DNA of 60,645 bases, from NCBI RefSeq assembly GCF_000755285.1, contig NZ_BBMK01000012.1, forward strand, positions 1 to 60,645. The letters run 5' to 3'. The stretch is from Nonlabens ulvanivorans (lineage in GTDB: Bacteria; Bacteroidota; Bacteroidia; Flavobacteriales; Flavobacteriaceae). The notes under the pieces were generated by a model. That model searched no databases, was not told the origin of the DNA, and saw nothing but the letters and a program-made list of their open reading frames with translations. The position numbers were made by a program, and so were the translations under genes. Shown piece by piece: positions 25,595 to 36,827 of the stretch (position 1 is its first letter; the number at the start of each line of letters is the position of its first letter).

Positions 25595-28447
25595 ATGCCT
25601 AAAAGAACCGATCTCAAATCCATACTTATCATAGGAAGTGGACCTATTGTTATAGGTCAAGCCTGTGAGTTTGATTATTCTGGAACACAAGCCTTACGTT
25701 CCTTAAGAGAAGATGGAATAGAAACTATTTTGATTAATTCAAATCCTGCTACGATCATGACAGATCCTAGCATGGCAGATCATGTTTATCTATTACCCTT
25801 AAACACTAATTCCATACGCAAGATTTTAAAAGAACATCCACAAATAGATGCGGTATTACCTACTATGGGTGGTCAGACGGCTCTTAACTTGTGTATTGAA
25901 GCTCAAGAAAAAGGAATTTGGGAAGATCATAATGTCGATTTAATAGGAGTTAATATAGACGCTATTAATGTCACTGAAGATCGAGAGAAATTTAGAGAAT
26001 TAATGGAAAAAATAGGAGTAGGGATGGCTCCACAAGCCACTGCTACTTCGTTTTTGAAAGGTAAAGAGATTGCACAAGAGTTCGGTTTTCCATTATGTAT
26101 ACGTTCTTCATTTACATTAGGTGGTGCTGGTGCAGCCATCGTTTATAAAGAAGAAGATTATGATGAGTTATTAACTCGTGGTTTAGAAGCTTCTCCTATC
26201 CATGAAGTAATGATCGATAAAGCATTACTAGGTTGGAAAGAATATGAACTAGAATTACTGCGTGATGATAATGATAACGTTGTTATTATATGTAGTATAG
26301 AAAATATGGATCCTATGGGAATCCATACTGGTGATTCTATTACAGTAGCGCCAGCCATGACACTATCAGACCGCACGTATCAAAAAATGCGTGATATGGC
26401 CATTCACATGATGCGCAGTATCGGTGCCTTTGCTGGTGGATGTAACGTGCAATTTGCGGTTAGTCCAGATGAGAAAGAAGATATTATCGCAATTGAAATC
26501 AATCCACGTGTGAGTCGTTCTAGTGCACTAGCATCAAAAGCAACTGGTTATCCTATTGCAAAAATTGCTGCAAAACTAGCGATTGGTTACACACTAGATG
26601 AACTAGATAATCAAATTACAAAATCTACTAGCGCTCTTTTTGAACCTACATTAGATTATGTCATTGTTAAAATACCACGTTGGAACTTTGATAAGTTTGA
26701 AGGTGCAGACCGCACACTAGGCCTACAGATGAAGTCTGTTGGAGAAGTGATGGGAATAGGTCGTTCTTTTCAAGAAGCATTGCACAAAGCAACTCAGTCC
26801 CTTGAAATCAAGCGTAACGGACTAGGAGCAGACGGTAAAGGTTATAAAGATTATAATCAGGTTATTGACAAACTAACACACGCTAGCTGGGATAGAGTAT
26901 TTGCTCTATACGATGCCATTGCTATGGGAATTTCCCTAGATCGTATTCATGAGATCACAAAGATCGATATGTGGTACCTCAAGCAGTTTGAAGAATTACA
27001 CTCGCTAGAAATTGAAATCTCTAAATTTGATATCAATACGCTTTCGCGAAAGCTACTTCTAGAAGCTAAACAAAAAGGATTTGCAGATCGCCAGATAGCA
27101 CACATGCTGGGCTGTTTAGAAAGTGAAGTTTACACAAAACGTGATGAGTTAAACATCAACCGTGTTTATAAACTGGTTGATACCTGTGCTGCAGAGTTTC
27201 CTGCAAAAACACCATATTATTACTCGACTTTTGAGGCAGAAATGGAAACCGCAGATGGTAAACGATATGCAGAAAATGAAAGTATTGTATCTGATAAGAA
27301 AAAAGTAATCGTTCTAGGTTCAGGACCTAACCGTATAGGGCAAGGTATTGAATTTGACTACTGTTGTGTGCATGGTGTGTATGCCGCACAAGAATGTGGT
27401 TATGAAACCATTATGATTAACTGTAATCCAGAGACGGTTTCTACAGATTTTGATACAGCAGATAAGCTGTATTTTGAACCGGTATTCTGGGAACATATTT
27501 ATGATATTATACGTCATGAAAAACCAGAAGGTGTTATCGTTCAATTAGGAGGTCAGACCGCATTAAAGCTTGCAGAGAAACTAGATCGATACGGTATTAA
27601 AATTATGGGTACCAGTTATAAAGCACTAGACCTAGCAGAGGATCGTGGGCTGTTCTCAAAAATGTTACAAGAAAACGATATTCCTTATCCAGAGTTTGCA
27701 ACGGCTACTACACCTGCCGAGGCACTTACCGCGGCAGAACATCTAGACTTTCCTATACTAGTGAGACCATCTTATGTACTTGGTGGGCAAGGAATGAAAA
27801 TCGTTATTAATAAAGAAGAGCTAGAAGAACACGTTGTAGATATTCTGCGCAAGATTCCTAATAACGTACTACTGCTAGATCATTATCTAGATGGTGCCAT
27901 AGAGGCAGAGGCTGATGCGATTTGTGATGGTGAGAATGTTTACATCATCGGTATCATGGAGCATATTGAACCTTGTGGTGTGCATTCTGGAGACTCAAAT
28001 GCGTTATTACCACCATTTACATTAGGTGATCTAGTCATGCAACAAATTAAGGATCATACTAAGAAAATAGCACTAGCCCTAGAGACTGTAGGTTTGATCA
28101 ATATTCAATTTGCTATTAAAGATGATAAAGTTTATATCATTGAGGCTAATCCACGTGCATCACGTACGGTTCCTTTTATCGCAAAAGCTTATGGAGAACC
28201 TTACGTAAACTATGCTACTAAGGTCATGTTAGGACACAATAAAGTGACAGATTTTGATTTCAATCCTCAACTAGATGGATATGCAATTAAACAACCTGTT
28301 TTTTCGTTTAATAAGTTCCCTAATGTAGATAAACGTTTAGGACCAGAGATGAAGTCTACAGGTGAAAGTATCTTGTTTATAGATAGTTTAAAAGATGATG
28401 ACTTTTATGAACTGTATGCTCGTAGAAGAATGTACTTGAGTAAATAG
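25595..28447 (+). CDS. carB: Carbamoyl-phosphate synthase large subunit
   Basis: Makes carbamoyl phosphate for arginine and pyrimidine synthesis together with CarA, which is not in this window. Two ATP-grasp halves are visible: [17 protein letters not shown] at about 13 and [16 protein letters not shown] at about 575. At 950 residues it is shorter than the E. coli form because the C-terminal allosteric domain is reduced, as is usual in Bacteroidota. The dispersed palindrome at 27039 encodes TLSRKL near residue 482. Confidence 0.95.
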   Translation: MPKRTDLKSILIIGSGPIVIGQACEFDYSGTQALRSLREDGIETILINSNPATIMTDPSMADHVYLLPLNTNSIRKILKEHPQIDAVLPTMGGQTALNLCIEAQEKGIWEDHNVDLIGVNIDAINVTEDREKFRELMEKIGVGMAPQATATSFLKGKEIAQEFGFPLCIRSSFTLGGAGAAIVYKEEDYDELLTRGLEASPIHEVMIDKALLGWKEYELELLRDDNDNVVIICSIENMDPMGIHTGDSITVAPAMTLSDRTYQKMRDMAIHMMRSIGAFAGGCNVQFAVSPDEKEDIIAIEINPRVSRSSALASKATGYPIAKIAAKLAIGYTLDELDNQITKSTSALFEPTLDYVIVKIPRWNFDKFEGADRTLGLQMKSVGEVMGIGRSFQEALHKATQSLEIKRNGLGADGKGYKDYNQVIDKLTHASWDRVFALYDAIAMGISLDRIHEITKIDMWYLKQFEELHSLEIEISKFDINTLSRKLLLEAKQKGFADRQIAHMLGCLESEVYTKRDELNINRVYKLVDTCAAEFPAKTPYYYSTFEAEMETADGKRYAENESIVSDKKKVIVLGSGPNRIGQGIEFDYCCVHGVYAAQECGYETIMINCNPETVSTDFDTADKLYFEPVFWEHIYDIIRHEKPEGVIVQLGGQTALKLAEKLDRYGIKIMGTSYKALDLAEDRGLFSKMLQENDIPYPEFATATTPAEALTAAEHLDFPILVRPSYVLGGQGMKIVINKEELEEHVVDILRKIPNNVLLLDHYLDGAIEAEADAICDGENVYIIGIMEHIEPCGVHSGDSNALLPPFTLGDLVMQQIKDHTKKIALALETVGLINIQFAIKDDKVYIIEANPRASRTVPFIAKAYGEPYVNYATKVMLGHNKVTDFDFNPQLDGYAIKQPVFSFNKFPNVDKRLGPEMKSTGESILFIDSLKDDDFYELYARRRMYLSK
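27039..27054. repeat. Dispersed palindrome, copy 7, inside carB
   Basis: CGCTTTCGCGAAAGCT in frame, coding for LSRKL in the linker domain between the two ATP-grasp halves. Confidence 0.9.
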
Positions 28448-28470
28448 ATACTAGATTCTTAAAAAATTTT

Positions 28471-28503
28471 AAAAACCTTGCTTTATGGAGCAAGGTTTTT
28501 TAT
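28471..28503 (+). terminator. carB terminator
   Basis: AAAAACCTTGCT and AGCAAGGTTTTT arms with a T-run. Confidence 0.9.
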
Positions 28504-28525
28504 TTTAGAATAATTGTTGAAGATT

Positions 28526-28873
28526 ATGGAAATAGAAAAAGTAAACAACGTTTTAAAGCACGCTAGAAACCTAAGGATTTTAATTATTCTTTACAGTTTA
28601 GTATACTTGGTGTTTGCTGTTTGGGACATATATTTGAAGGACTTTTTTTCTACTAATTTCGAATTAAAAATTTATCATATATTGGTTTTAGGCCTACCGA
28701 TAAAAGCATACGCTATATGGTATGTCTTCAATATGGCGCCCAATAGAGAACAAAACAAAACTAATAAGGTTTTAGGATTATTATTTTTTGGCGTTATTGG
28801 TATGTGGATGACTTATCCACGTGAAAAGAGACTCATCAATAGACTTAACGCCAAAATTCTAAATTTAATTTAG
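28526..28873 (+). CDS. Small membrane protein, 115 aa
   Basis: Unknown. Two or three membrane segments (about 17-37, 50-70 and 82-98), with a charged C-terminus YPREKRLINRLNAKI. I use ATG 28526; a TTG at 28514 is also in frame. Confidence 0.6.
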   Translation: MEIEKVNNVLKHARNLRILIILYSLVYLVFAVWDIYLKDFFSTNFELKIYHILVLGLPIKAYAIWYVFNMAPNREQNKTNKVLGLLFFGVIGMWMTYPREKRLINRLNAKILNLI

Positions 28874-28886
28874 AGTCTTAATATAT

Positions 28887-28915
28887 AGCCTCCAGTAATT
28901 AAGGAGGCTTTTTTA
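28887..28915 (+). terminator. Terminator
   Basis: AGCCTCC and GGAGGCT arms, then six T, following the small membrane protein gene. Confidence 0.85.
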
Positions 28916-28920
28916 TGTTA

Positions 28921-28936
28921 CGCTTTCGCGAAAGCG
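28921..28936. repeat. Dispersed palindrome, copy 8
   Basis: Exact, and extended to TTACGCTTTCGCGAAAGCGT with a further AA, a 22-bp perfect palindrome, just after a terminator. Confidence 0.9.
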
Positions 28937-28975
28937 TAACATCCACTATCTTTCTATCACATTAAAATAATTAAA

Positions 28976-30504
28976 ATGAAAAAAGTATTCTTTCTAATAT
29001 TTCTATTTGTTGGAACCATGTCTACTATTGCCCAAGAGGTAGACTTAAAAGAACTTGATGCCTACATATCAAAAACAGTTAACGATTGGGGAATACCTGG
29101 CGTGAGTGTAGGAATTGTAAAAGACGGCGAAATTGTATTTGAGAAGGGATATGGAGTCATGGAAATAGGAAAAGGCAAGTCACCAGATGAGCATACTTTA
29201 TATGCCATCGCCAGTAATACTAAGGCATTTACAGCGGCAATCATCGCTCAATTAGTAGAAGAAGGAAAGCTGAATTGGATGATAAAGTACAGCGTCATTT
29301 ACCCTATTTTGAAGTTTATGACCGTACCATAAGTGGTATGATAACTGTCGAAGATTTATTGAGCCACAACGTTGGTCTGGGAACCTTTTCTGGTGATGGC
29401 ATATGGTATAAGTCTGAGTTGAGTACCGAAGAAGTGGTACGTCGTATTAAGTTTGTACCACAGGCTTATGAGTTTAGAGATGGATATGGTTATTCAAATT
29501 TAATGTTTATCACTGCTGGTGATTTAATAGAAAAAATTACGGGAAAGAGTTTTAAAGAAAATGTGACCGAACGCTTATTGAATCCTGTAGGTATGGAGGA
29601 TACGGTGGTTAGTGTTCAAGATTTTGGTAATAATAAAAACGTTGCTAGTCCACATGCTATGAATGATAAAAATGAGAACTATGTCATCCCATGGGTAGCC
29701 TGGGATAACGTACAATCTACTGGTGGAATTATCTCTAGTGTACACGACATGAGTAAATGGATGATTACTAATATGAATCATGGCGTCACTGCATCAAACG
29801 ATACTTTATTCACTTTTCAAAACCGTAATAATATGTGGAACTTGCATAATAGTTTTGGTGTCAATCAGGTTGAGAGGAATAGTACTGGTTCTCAGTATGC
29901 AGGATATGGTCTGGGATGGTTTCTAGGAGATTATCATGGTCATTTCAGAGTACGACATGGTGGTGGATATGATGGAATGATTTCTACAGTACAAATGTTG
30001 CCTGATGAAAAGCTAGGAGTAGTAGTATTAACTAATGGTCCTAAAGCGCCTACTAATGCTATTGCATATGCTGTTTTTGATCGTTTTTTAAGTAGAGATA
30101 AGAAAGACTGGAGCACTGAGATGCTAGAAGGTTATGACAACTGGAAAAAATCAGATACTCGAATTGCAGATCGTAAAGTAAAACAAATAAAAGGAACGCA
30201 GCCTACTTTAGAAAGATCTGAAATACTAGGAACTTATCATGCTGATATTTATGGAAACTTTTATGTAAAGCAAAAAGGAAAAGGTCTTGTATTAGAATGG
30301 GAACACACGCCGCTATTGAATAGCCATCTAACTCATTTTAATTATGATTCCTATGAAATCAATTGGGACGAGCCGCAAGCTTGGTATTCTTTTGGAACTG
30401 TAACCTTTGAGAAAGATGCTTATGGTACAGTGACTGGTATTTCTTTTGACGTACCTAATGACGACTTTTTCTTCTATGAAATGAATGCTAAAAAAGTAGA
30501 GTAA
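28976..30504 (+). CDS. Serine hydrolase of the beta-lactamase / class C PBP family, frameshifted
   Basis: Exported (signal peptide to about residue 19). S80-x-x-K83 (SNTK) is the catalytic pair, YSN (in DGYGYSNLMF) the second motif and HGGG (RHGGGYDG) the third. The C-terminal DUF3471-like domain covers about the last 120 residues. The frame breaks at 29277, where GG should be GGG: restoring it gives EEGKLNWDDKVQRHLPYF. Likely a peptidase or esterase rather than a resistance enzyme. Confidence 0.85.
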
Positions 30505-30524
30505 TTTTCATTAAATTAGAATTG

Positions 30525-30564
30525 AAAAAGGACTAGCAAACAAATGTTTGCTAGTCCTTTTTTT
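30525..30564. terminator. Terminator between convergent genes
   Basis: AAAAAGGACTAGCAAAC and GTTTGCTAGTCCTTTTT arms with a very short loop; works for both strands. Confidence 0.9.
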
Positions 30565-30577
30565 AAACCGATAGTAT

Positions 30578-31135
30578 TTACTTTTTGTTTAAAATCGCCT
30601 TTACTGATATCTGAACCTCTTGTGCTATTTTATTAGAAACCACAGAAGGGATTTCAATATTAAAATCTGCTGGTTTCAGATCAAAATTAGATTCTAATTG
30701 TATGTTATCACCCGATTGACTCAGTAAAACCGGAACGGAAATTATTTTTTTCTGCCCATGTAATTCAAGGGTTCCATTAAGAATGAATGTCGTTGAAGTA
30801 TTTTGCGAAAATCTATTTGAATCAAAATCAGAAAGAGTTCCTCTAAGAACGGCTTGAGGATAATCATCACTTTCTATATAATTTTCATTAAAATGTTCTT
30901 GCATTAAAGCAATAGGGAATCTAAAACCTTTTATAAGAGCTAGTGCGGCAATATTACCCGTTTTCATATCTAACACGACTGTAGTACTCTTGTTAACTGC
31001 TTGGATAGGCTCAAAGGTAGGTACAGACGCTTCAAAACTTATAGTTCCTGTACGCGTTTGATATCGCTCAGTTTGGGTTGTATTAATTGATGATATACTC
31101 ATTAGAGCTAACAAGCTTATAGCAAAAATTTTCAT
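30578..31135 (-). CDS. YceI-like exported lipid-binding protein
   Basis: 185 residues with a signal peptide. The antiparallel beta-barrel pattern of YceI is seen in TGTISFEASVPTFEPIQAVN at the start and DFNIEIPSVVSNKIAQEVQISVKA at the end. YceI proteins bind polyisoprenoid-like lipids. It starts one base after the cytochrome-like gene's stop, so the two are one operon. Confidence 0.75.
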   Translation of the reverse strand: MKIFAISLLALMSISSINTTQTERYQTRTGTISFEASVPTFEPIQAVNKSTTVVLDMKTGNIAALALIKGFRFPIALMQEHFNENYIESDDYPQAVLRGTLSDFDSNRFSQNTSTTFILNGTLELHGQKKIISVPVLLSQSGDNIQLESNFDLKPADFNIEIPSVVSNKIAQEVQISVKAILNKK

Positions 31136-31136
31136 A

Positions 31137-31493
31137 TTAATTTTCTAAATAACCATCAGTTTGCCACTGAGTGATAAGGTTAATACTTGATGGAGGTAAT
31201 TGACCATTTTGCGGCATAAGCAATGGATCGCCCACGTTTCTTGTAATTCTATCAATTAATGAGCCAGTCTCTGTACTCATACGTACATCATCATAGTTTT
31301 CTAATACTAATCCGCCAGATGGACTTGTTGTATTATGACACTGTGTACATTGATTCTGTATGATAGCAGCGATGTTGTCATTATAGGTTACTAATTCTGT
31401 AATGGGTTCATTATCTGTAAGATCGTCTGTACTTGTATTTGTACAAGAAATAAGTATAAAAGCGGGAATAATGTATAACAGATTGTATTTCAT
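31137..31493 (-). CDS. c-type cytochrome-like lipoprotein
   Basis: About 118 residues from MKYNLLYI; an upstream reading to 31568 adds unlikely residues. Lipobox-like ILISC, then one haem motif CTQCH with an apparent distal Met (LMPQNG). It belongs to the cluster with YceI and DUF5777 proteins, often found together in flavobacteria, perhaps in a periplasmic electron-transfer role. Confidence 0.75.
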   Translation of the reverse strand: MKYNLLYIIPAFILISCTNTSTDDLTDNEPITELVTYNDNIAAIIQNQCTQCHNTTSPSGGLVLENYDDVRMSTETGSLIDRITRNVGDPLLMPQNGQLPPSSINLITQWQTDGYLEN

Positions 31494-31568
31494 GCAGTTA
31501 AATTTTGAGCTAAATATATACTCTTGTGATTTAATTGTTATAAATTTAAACAATATTTGTTTCAACAA

Positions 31569-31946
31569 ATGATGAAAAAACTACTTATTGGACTCTTATT
31601 AATTGGTTTTATCGCCATTATCGGATATAATTATTTGTATCAAGATCATGTTGATGTCAACCAAAGTAAAGCAGTGGCCTCTTTTACAGCAACAGAATTA
31701 CAAGAGCTATTTACCGATCAGAATTTACAAAATGATCAGCGAGCTTTAGATCAAATAATAGAAGTAGAAGGTAAAGTAACTAATGTAGACAAGAATACTA
31801 TCCTACTAGATGAGCAGATTTTTATTGAACTGTCAGCTGATATTAAACTTAAAGAAAACCAATCAATAATAATTAAAGGTAGATGTTTAGGCTATGATGA
31901 TCTTTTAGAAGAGGTCAAAATAGATCAAGCAGTACTGATGAACTAA
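31569..31946 (+). CDS. Exported OB-fold (tRNA_anti-like) protein
   Basis: About 126 residues with an N-terminal signal anchor. The C-terminal part, VEGKVTNVDKNTILLDEQIFIEL and NQSIIIKGRCLGYDD, fits the small OB fold of the tRNA_anti-like family. Divergent from the cytochrome gene and probably part of the same functional cluster. Confidence 0.7.
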   Translation: MMKKLLIGLLLIGFIAIIGYNYLYQDHVDVNQSKAVASFTATELQELFTDQNLQNDQRALDQIIEVEGKVTNVDKNTILLDEQIFIELSADIKLKENQSIIIKGRCLGYDDLLEEVKIDQAVLMN

Positions 31947-31958
31947 ATTAAAAAAGCG

Positions 31959-32730
31959 ATGAAAAAAAAATTACTCATTTTACAGTCTTTTAAGCGCATT
32001 ACCAATAGCTCTACTTGTATTAGTAGGTTTTACAAGTGGTCAAGGAGGTAATTTTTCTGGTTCACCAGGAGATGCAAATGCAAATTGTACATCATGCCAC
32101 GCGCCAGGAGCAAACCACGGTGGTACTCCTGTACTATCTGGTGTGCCCATGAGTTATACTGCTGGTACAACTTATAATTTAACTTTAGCTATTAATGGTT
32201 CTTCTGTTAGCAAGTTTGGTTTTAATATCACTGCCGAAGATCAAAACGGTGCTAAAGTAGGTAACTGGACTGCGGGAACAGGCAGTCAATTGCGCAATGG
32301 TGGAACTACAGATGGATTAACACACGCCGCAACTAATAGTTCTACATGGACTTTTTCATGGAGAGCACCTAGTATGAGCGCCGGACCTGTAACCTTTTAT
32401 TATGCAACAATACAAGCAAATAACGCATCTGGAAATGGTGGAGATCAAATGGTATCCGGCAACTCTATGCCGGTTCTTTCTAACGGCACAGACTTGACGA
32501 TATCTAGTTTTAGCATGTATCCTACTGAGGCAGAAAATATTTTAAATATTGACCTTAATCAATTAGAACATGGTCAATTAGAAATTTATAACATGAATGG
32601 GTTACTTGTGAAGCAAGTGAATTTAACTCAAGAAAATCAATTGGATGTAACCAGTTTAACATCAGGTATCTATTTAGCTAATGTTATAGTAAATGGCGCT
32701 GTTACAACAGAGCGATTTATAAAAAAATAA
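31959..32730 (+). CDS. Choice-of-anchor V protein with T9SS sorting tail, frameshifted
   Basis: The A-run after the ATG has nine A; with eight it reads MKKNYSFYSLLSALPIALLV, a good signal peptide, continuing into SGSPGDANANCTSCH. That CxxCH is a possible haem site. The C-terminus is a T9SS type A sorting domain (MYPTEAENILNIDL to TERFIKK). So the protein is exported and then secreted. The inserted A is the only gain among the window's frameshifts. Confidence 0.8.
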
Positions 32731-32748
32731 TTCTTCCCTTTTAATCCG

Positions 32749-32782
32749 AGCCGCTTTTTTATTGATAAAAAGCGGCTTTTTA
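32749..32782 (+). terminator. Terminator
   Basis: AGCCGCTTTTT and AAAAAGCGGCT arms with T-run, 10 bp before the next ATG. Confidence 0.85.
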
Positions 32783-32787
32783 CCGTT

Positions 32788-33629
32788 ATGAAAAACCTAA
32801 CCTACCTTTTCTATTTACTACCTATTCTTTTCTATGCTCAGGATGATTTACTAGATGGACTTGAGCCAGATCAAAGTACTACGGTCACATCTACCTGGAA
32901 ATCTCTTAAAGTGGTCAATTTTGAAACCACTAAACTCGTAGCAAAAAATGAATTTCAATTAATCATTTCACATCGTTTCGGTAGTGTAGAGAATGGTTTT
33001 GATGATCTCTTTGGACTGGATCAAGCAGTGACCCGTTTTCAATTTGTATATGGTCTGACAGACTGGATGCATATAGAAGCCAGCCGTAGTTCTTTTAATA
33101 AAACCTATCAATTAGCCAGTAAATTTAAACTTAAAGAGCAAGAAACAACGGGTTTTCCTTTTAGTATATCTGCTTTTACAGCCGTTGATATTAATACGGG
33201 ATTAGATAAAGAAGTGTTGCCTAAAATTGAATTTGAAAATAGATTGGGCTATACAGCGCAAGTGATTATTGCTCGTAAGATATCTAAGAAATTATCTGCG
33301 CAATTAAGTCCTACATTCTTTCATGAAACTTTGTGAATTTTGATTCTCAAGACAATACACAATATGCGTTAGGATTAGGTGCACGATATAAATTAACTAA
33401 TCGATGGTCCATTAATGCAGACTACGGTTATCACTTAAATAGGGCAGACGGTAGTCCTTTTGTGAACCCATTGAGCATTGGGTTTGATCTAGAGACTGGT
33501 GGCCATGTTTTTCAATTACATTTTACAAATTCTCAACCTATGTTAACTAATGGTTTTTTAAGTCAGGGAACCGGAGACTGGACAGATGGTAGATTCTTCT
33601 TTGGATTTAATCTTGTACGTGTATTTTAA
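32788..33629 (+). CDS. DUF5777 family beta-barrel protein, frameshifted
   Basis: Signal peptide to about residue 18. Alternating beta strands with Tyr/Phe ends, for example RFQFVYGLTDWMHIEASRS and GLGARYKLTNRWSINADYGY, indicate an outer-membrane barrel. Restoring one T at 33330-33332 joins FFHETF with VNFDSQDNTQYALG. It closes the cytochrome/YceI cluster. Confidence 0.8.
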
Positions 33630-33722
33630 AAAAAAAGTATTTGTTGTTGTTTTTACTTTTGCCAAAGCTTAATGGTCATCAAAATACTATATATGGTGAC
33701 TTATTTTAGTATTATTTAATCA

Positions 33723-34376
33723 TTACTGCCCCCCCAACTTTTTAATTGCCGAAAAAGCCTTATCTACCGTATCGTTTTCTACAAGTACACTGAACTCGTT
33801 TGTGGTAGAAATAACCTCATGCAATGAGATGCCTTCCCATGCAAAACGTTTAAATATTTGATAATATAATCCAGGGACTTGGGTATTGTTTTCTGGTAAA
33901 GCGATGCTTATGGCGCTTAAATTATCTTTTGTGCTTGTCATAATCTCATCGGCAAATTGAGATTTTATTTTTTCCTTCTCACTCATGGATATGACTAGGT
34001 TACTTTCATGAATCCCTTTAGAAAATCCATAAAAAATAGTGGTGTTTATCGACTCTAAAATCTTACTATGACTTAAGAATAAAGTGCTAGAATTTTTAAA
34101 AGTAAAATCTACAAGATTAGATCGTACCGTTATATCGCCTAGATTTTTTAAAATAGACTTTAAGTTATTAGAATGCCTCAAATCTTTGGGCGGATTGTAA
34201 CGTCTCAACGCCATCATAATGGCACCGGTTTTCACCGGTTTTCTAAGCATGCCACTTATAGTCTCTTGTAACTCTTCTGCTAGGGCAGAGAAATTAATGA
34301 TGCGTCTAGATAATGCTTCTTCTAGAAATGGTTGAGTGACTAAAATCTCTTCTACACAATCTGCTACGGTTTTCAT
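33723..34376 (-). CDS. ACT-domain protein related to aspartate kinase regulation
   Basis: 217 residues: a helical N-terminal part (about 1-90), then two ACT-like units, with NLSAISIALPENNTQVPGLYYQIFKRFAWEGIS typical of amino-acid-sensing ACT folds. It is divergent from and probably functionally tied to the aspartate kinase gene beside it. The C-terminal LGGQ is encoded over a seven-G run. Confidence 0.7.
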   Translation of the reverse strand: MKTVADCVEEILVTQPFLEEALSRRIINFSALAEELQETISGMLRKPVKTGAIMMALRRYNPPKDLRHSNNLKSILKNLGDITVRSNLVDFTFKNSSTLFLSHSKILESINTTIFYGFSKGIHESNLVISMSEKEKIKSQFADEIMTSTKDNLSAISIALPENNTQVPGLYYQIFKRFAWEGISLHEVISTTNEFSVLVENDTVDKAFSAIKKLGGQ

Positions 34377-34452
34377 ATTGTTAACTATTTAACAGCTTGT
34401 GTAAAATTAAACTAATTTTGTTATATTTTTTATATTAGGATAGGACCAGATG

Positions 34453-34460
34453 TATTTTTG
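34453..34460 (+). promoter_or_regulatory. Aspartate kinase -7 box
   Basis: TATTTTTG fits TAnnTTTG and lies 16 bp before ATG 34477. It argues that the ATG at 34450 is not the start. Confidence 0.6.
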
Positions 34461-34476
34461 CCTAAAATTAAATAAA

Positions 34477-35813
34477 ATGCTAGTTCTAAAATTTGGTGGT
34501 ACTTCAGTAGGTTCTGTAGAAAACATGACTCATGTAAAAAATATCATTAATGATTGTACTAAGAAAGTGGTGGTACTATCTGCCATGTCTGGTACTACAA
34601 ATGCTTTGGTTGAAATATCTGAACAGATACGATTAAAAGATAGTGAATCTGCTCTAGTTCTTATACAGCAACTAGCTAATAGATATCAAAATACAATAGA
34701 AGAGTTATTAAATGATAGTGCGCTTATCAACGAATCTCAAGAGTATGTTCATCAAGTTTTTAAAGGTTTAATAGAACTTGTAGATCTAGAGCATACAGAG
34801 TTGACTTACAGTAAAGTAGTTGCTCAAGGAGAATTGCTGTCTACATTTCTATTCAGTAGGTTTTTAATGCAAGAAGGTATAAACGCAGCTTTATTACCTG
34901 CGTTAGACTTTATGCGTATTGATAATAATGACGAGCCAGATTCTTTTTATATCAAACAAAACTTGAATAGAATTTTATATGAAAATAATGAGGCAGATAT
35001 TTATATTACTCAAGGTTTTATATGTCTAGACGTTCAGGGTAATATATCTAATTTACAACGTGGCGGTAGTGATTATACAGCTTCTATAGTAGGAGCAGCC
35101 ATTGAGGCAGACGAAGTGCAAATATGGACAGACATTGATGGTTTTCATAATAATGATCCTCGTTTTGTAGAAAACACGACTGCTATTTCAAATATATCTT
35201 TTGATGAAGCGGCAGAGCTTGCTTATTTTGGTGCTAAAATTTTACATCCTCAAACGGTTATACCTGTAAAAGATCTCAATATTCCTGTACGTTTAAAAAA
35301 TACCATGTCTCCAGATTCTTATGGTACTTTAATAACACATCATGTTCATGGAGAAGGAATCAAGCTATCGCGGCAAAAGACGGTATTTATGCTATTAAGA
35401 TAAAATCTGCAAGAATGTTACAGGCGCATGGTTTTCTTAAAAAAGTATTTGAAATTTTTGAGAAATATGAGACTTCTATAGATATGATCACCACATCAGA
35501 AATAGCTGTTTCGCTTACCATAGATAACCCATTACATCTAGATGCTATAGTAGAAGAACTAGAGAAGGTAGCTAGTGTAGATGTAGATCAAGGTATGAGT
35601 ATCGTATGTCTGGTAGGTAATAATATTATTTATCATGAAGACACGCCACATTTATTTCAGGTATTACAAGATGTACCTGTGCGCATGATCTCTTATGGAG
35701 GTAGTAATAATAATATTTCATTATTGATCAATACAGATCAAAAATTAAATACTTTACAAAAATTACAGGGCTATGTGTTTGAATTCCAACATGAAAAAGC
35801 TGTTGCTTATTAA
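34477..35813 (+). CDS. Aspartate kinase, frameshifted
   Basis: First step of the Lys/Thr/Met pathway. The kinase domain begins MLVLKFGGTSVGS (K5); later motifs are LQRGGSDYTASIVGAAI and WTDIDGFHNNDPR. Two ACT domains follow. The frame breaks at 35362: one more A gives GEGIKAIAAKDGIYAIKIKSARM and joins the kinase and ACT halves to about 445 residues. The start at 34477 is favoured over 34450 because the promoter box covers the latter. Confidence 0.88.
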
Positions 35814-35861
35814 TTAAAAAAAGAAGAACACATGAAAAATAGTAATTAAGTAGCTATTCTT

Positions 35862-36407
35862 TTAAAGAGATATCTGCACGTTATAATTTTTTAATTCCTC
35901 TTTGTAACTAGCGTCAGAGAAATTTGCTTGTGCAATTTCTATGGCGCTTTTCTTTTTAATTTGTTTTCTTTTAATCGCTCTGGCAAATCTACGCACATGA
36001 GTTTCACTACTTATTTTAAGACCTGGAACGGCGACGGTATTTCCTTCTTCATCTTTGGCCACCATGGTTAAAAAAGAAGAGTTACAGTGTTTAGATTCAC
36101 CTGTTTGAATATTTTCTGCATCGACTCGTATCCCTACGACCATTGACGATTTACCTACATAATTCACTGATGCCTTCAACGTTACCATTTCGCCTACCTC
36201 GATAGGAGCTTTAAAATCAACTACATCAACACTAGCTGTTACACAATATACACCACTGTGTTTAGAGGCACACGCAAATGCAATTTGATCAATTAGTGAA
36301 AGTACATAACCACCGTGAATCTTACCCGAAAAATTAGCATTGGATGGTAACATCAATATGGACAACATCACTCTAGATTGCTCTGGTGATTTGAAAAGAT
36401 CTTTCAT
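35862..36407 (-). CDS. Hotdog-fold acyl-CoA thioesterase
   Basis: 181 residues; FSGKIHGGYVLSLIDQIAFACASKHS is the catalytic segment of the YciA/ACOT type, and VDFKAPIEVGEMVTLKASVNYVG follows. Hydrolyses acyl-CoA in the cytoplasm; chain length unknown. Confidence 0.85.
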   Translation of the reverse strand: MKDLFKSPEQSRVMLSILMLPSNANFSGKIHGGYVLSLIDQIAFACASKHSGVYCVTASVDVVDFKAPIEVGEMVTLKASVNYVGKSSMVVGIRVDAENIQTGESKHCNSSFLTMVAKDEEGNTVAVPGLKISSETHVRRFARAIKRKQIKKKSAIEIAQANFSDASYKEELKNYNVQISL

Positions 36408-36428
36408 AGTGGTTAGGTTTATGGTTTA

Positions 36429-36444
36429 CGCTTTCGCGAAAGCG
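36429..36444. repeat. Dispersed palindrome, copy 9
   Basis: Exact CGCTTTCGCGAAAGCG, 15 bp downstream of the gene ending at 36459 and 22 bp upstream of the thioesterase start. Confidence 0.9.
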
Positions 36445-36458
36445 GAATCTAAATAGTT

Positions 36459-36827
36459 TTATTTATTAAAATGAGGAGAGTTTTCTAAGGTAGCTTCAGT
36501 AATAAAATACTTTGTATCTCCCCCCCAAAAGAAAAAGGTTCCAAATTTCTCTTCGTATTTTAGTTTCACATATTTACCTTGATACTCTTGTAATTTTTCA
36601 ATCACTTCAGGTTCACTGTCCATAACAGAAAACGAGAAGATTTGAGCACCGCTGATTCCTTGAGAAATTTCGCCTTCCCAAGTTTTAACTAGATATCCTT
36701 TACTAGAAAATTTAATTAATTCGCCAGACCTGTACCCATCTGAATAACTAGCAAAATATAGAAAGCTGTACCATAAAACGGCCATTATAAGAATGGTTGC
36801 GAGTATTACACCTAAAATCTTTTTCAT
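36459..36827 (-). CDS. Small membrane-anchored protein, 122 aa
   Basis: One N-terminal membrane segment (about 3-25), then a compact domain with GYLVKTWEGEISQGISG, ending in a beta-rich tail. This short pattern is common in Bacteroidota; database names linking it to a dehydrogenase are unsupported. Third gene of the SatD operon, overlapping the DUF3307 stop by 4 bp (ATGA). FFFWGGDTKY spans a seven-G run. Confidence 0.65.
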   Translation of the reverse strand: MKKILGVILATILIMAVLWYSFLYFASYSDGYRSGELIKFSSKGYLVKTWEGEISQGISGAQIFSFSVMDSEPEVIEKLQEYQGKYVKLKYEEKFGTFFFWGGDTKYFITEATLENSPHFNK

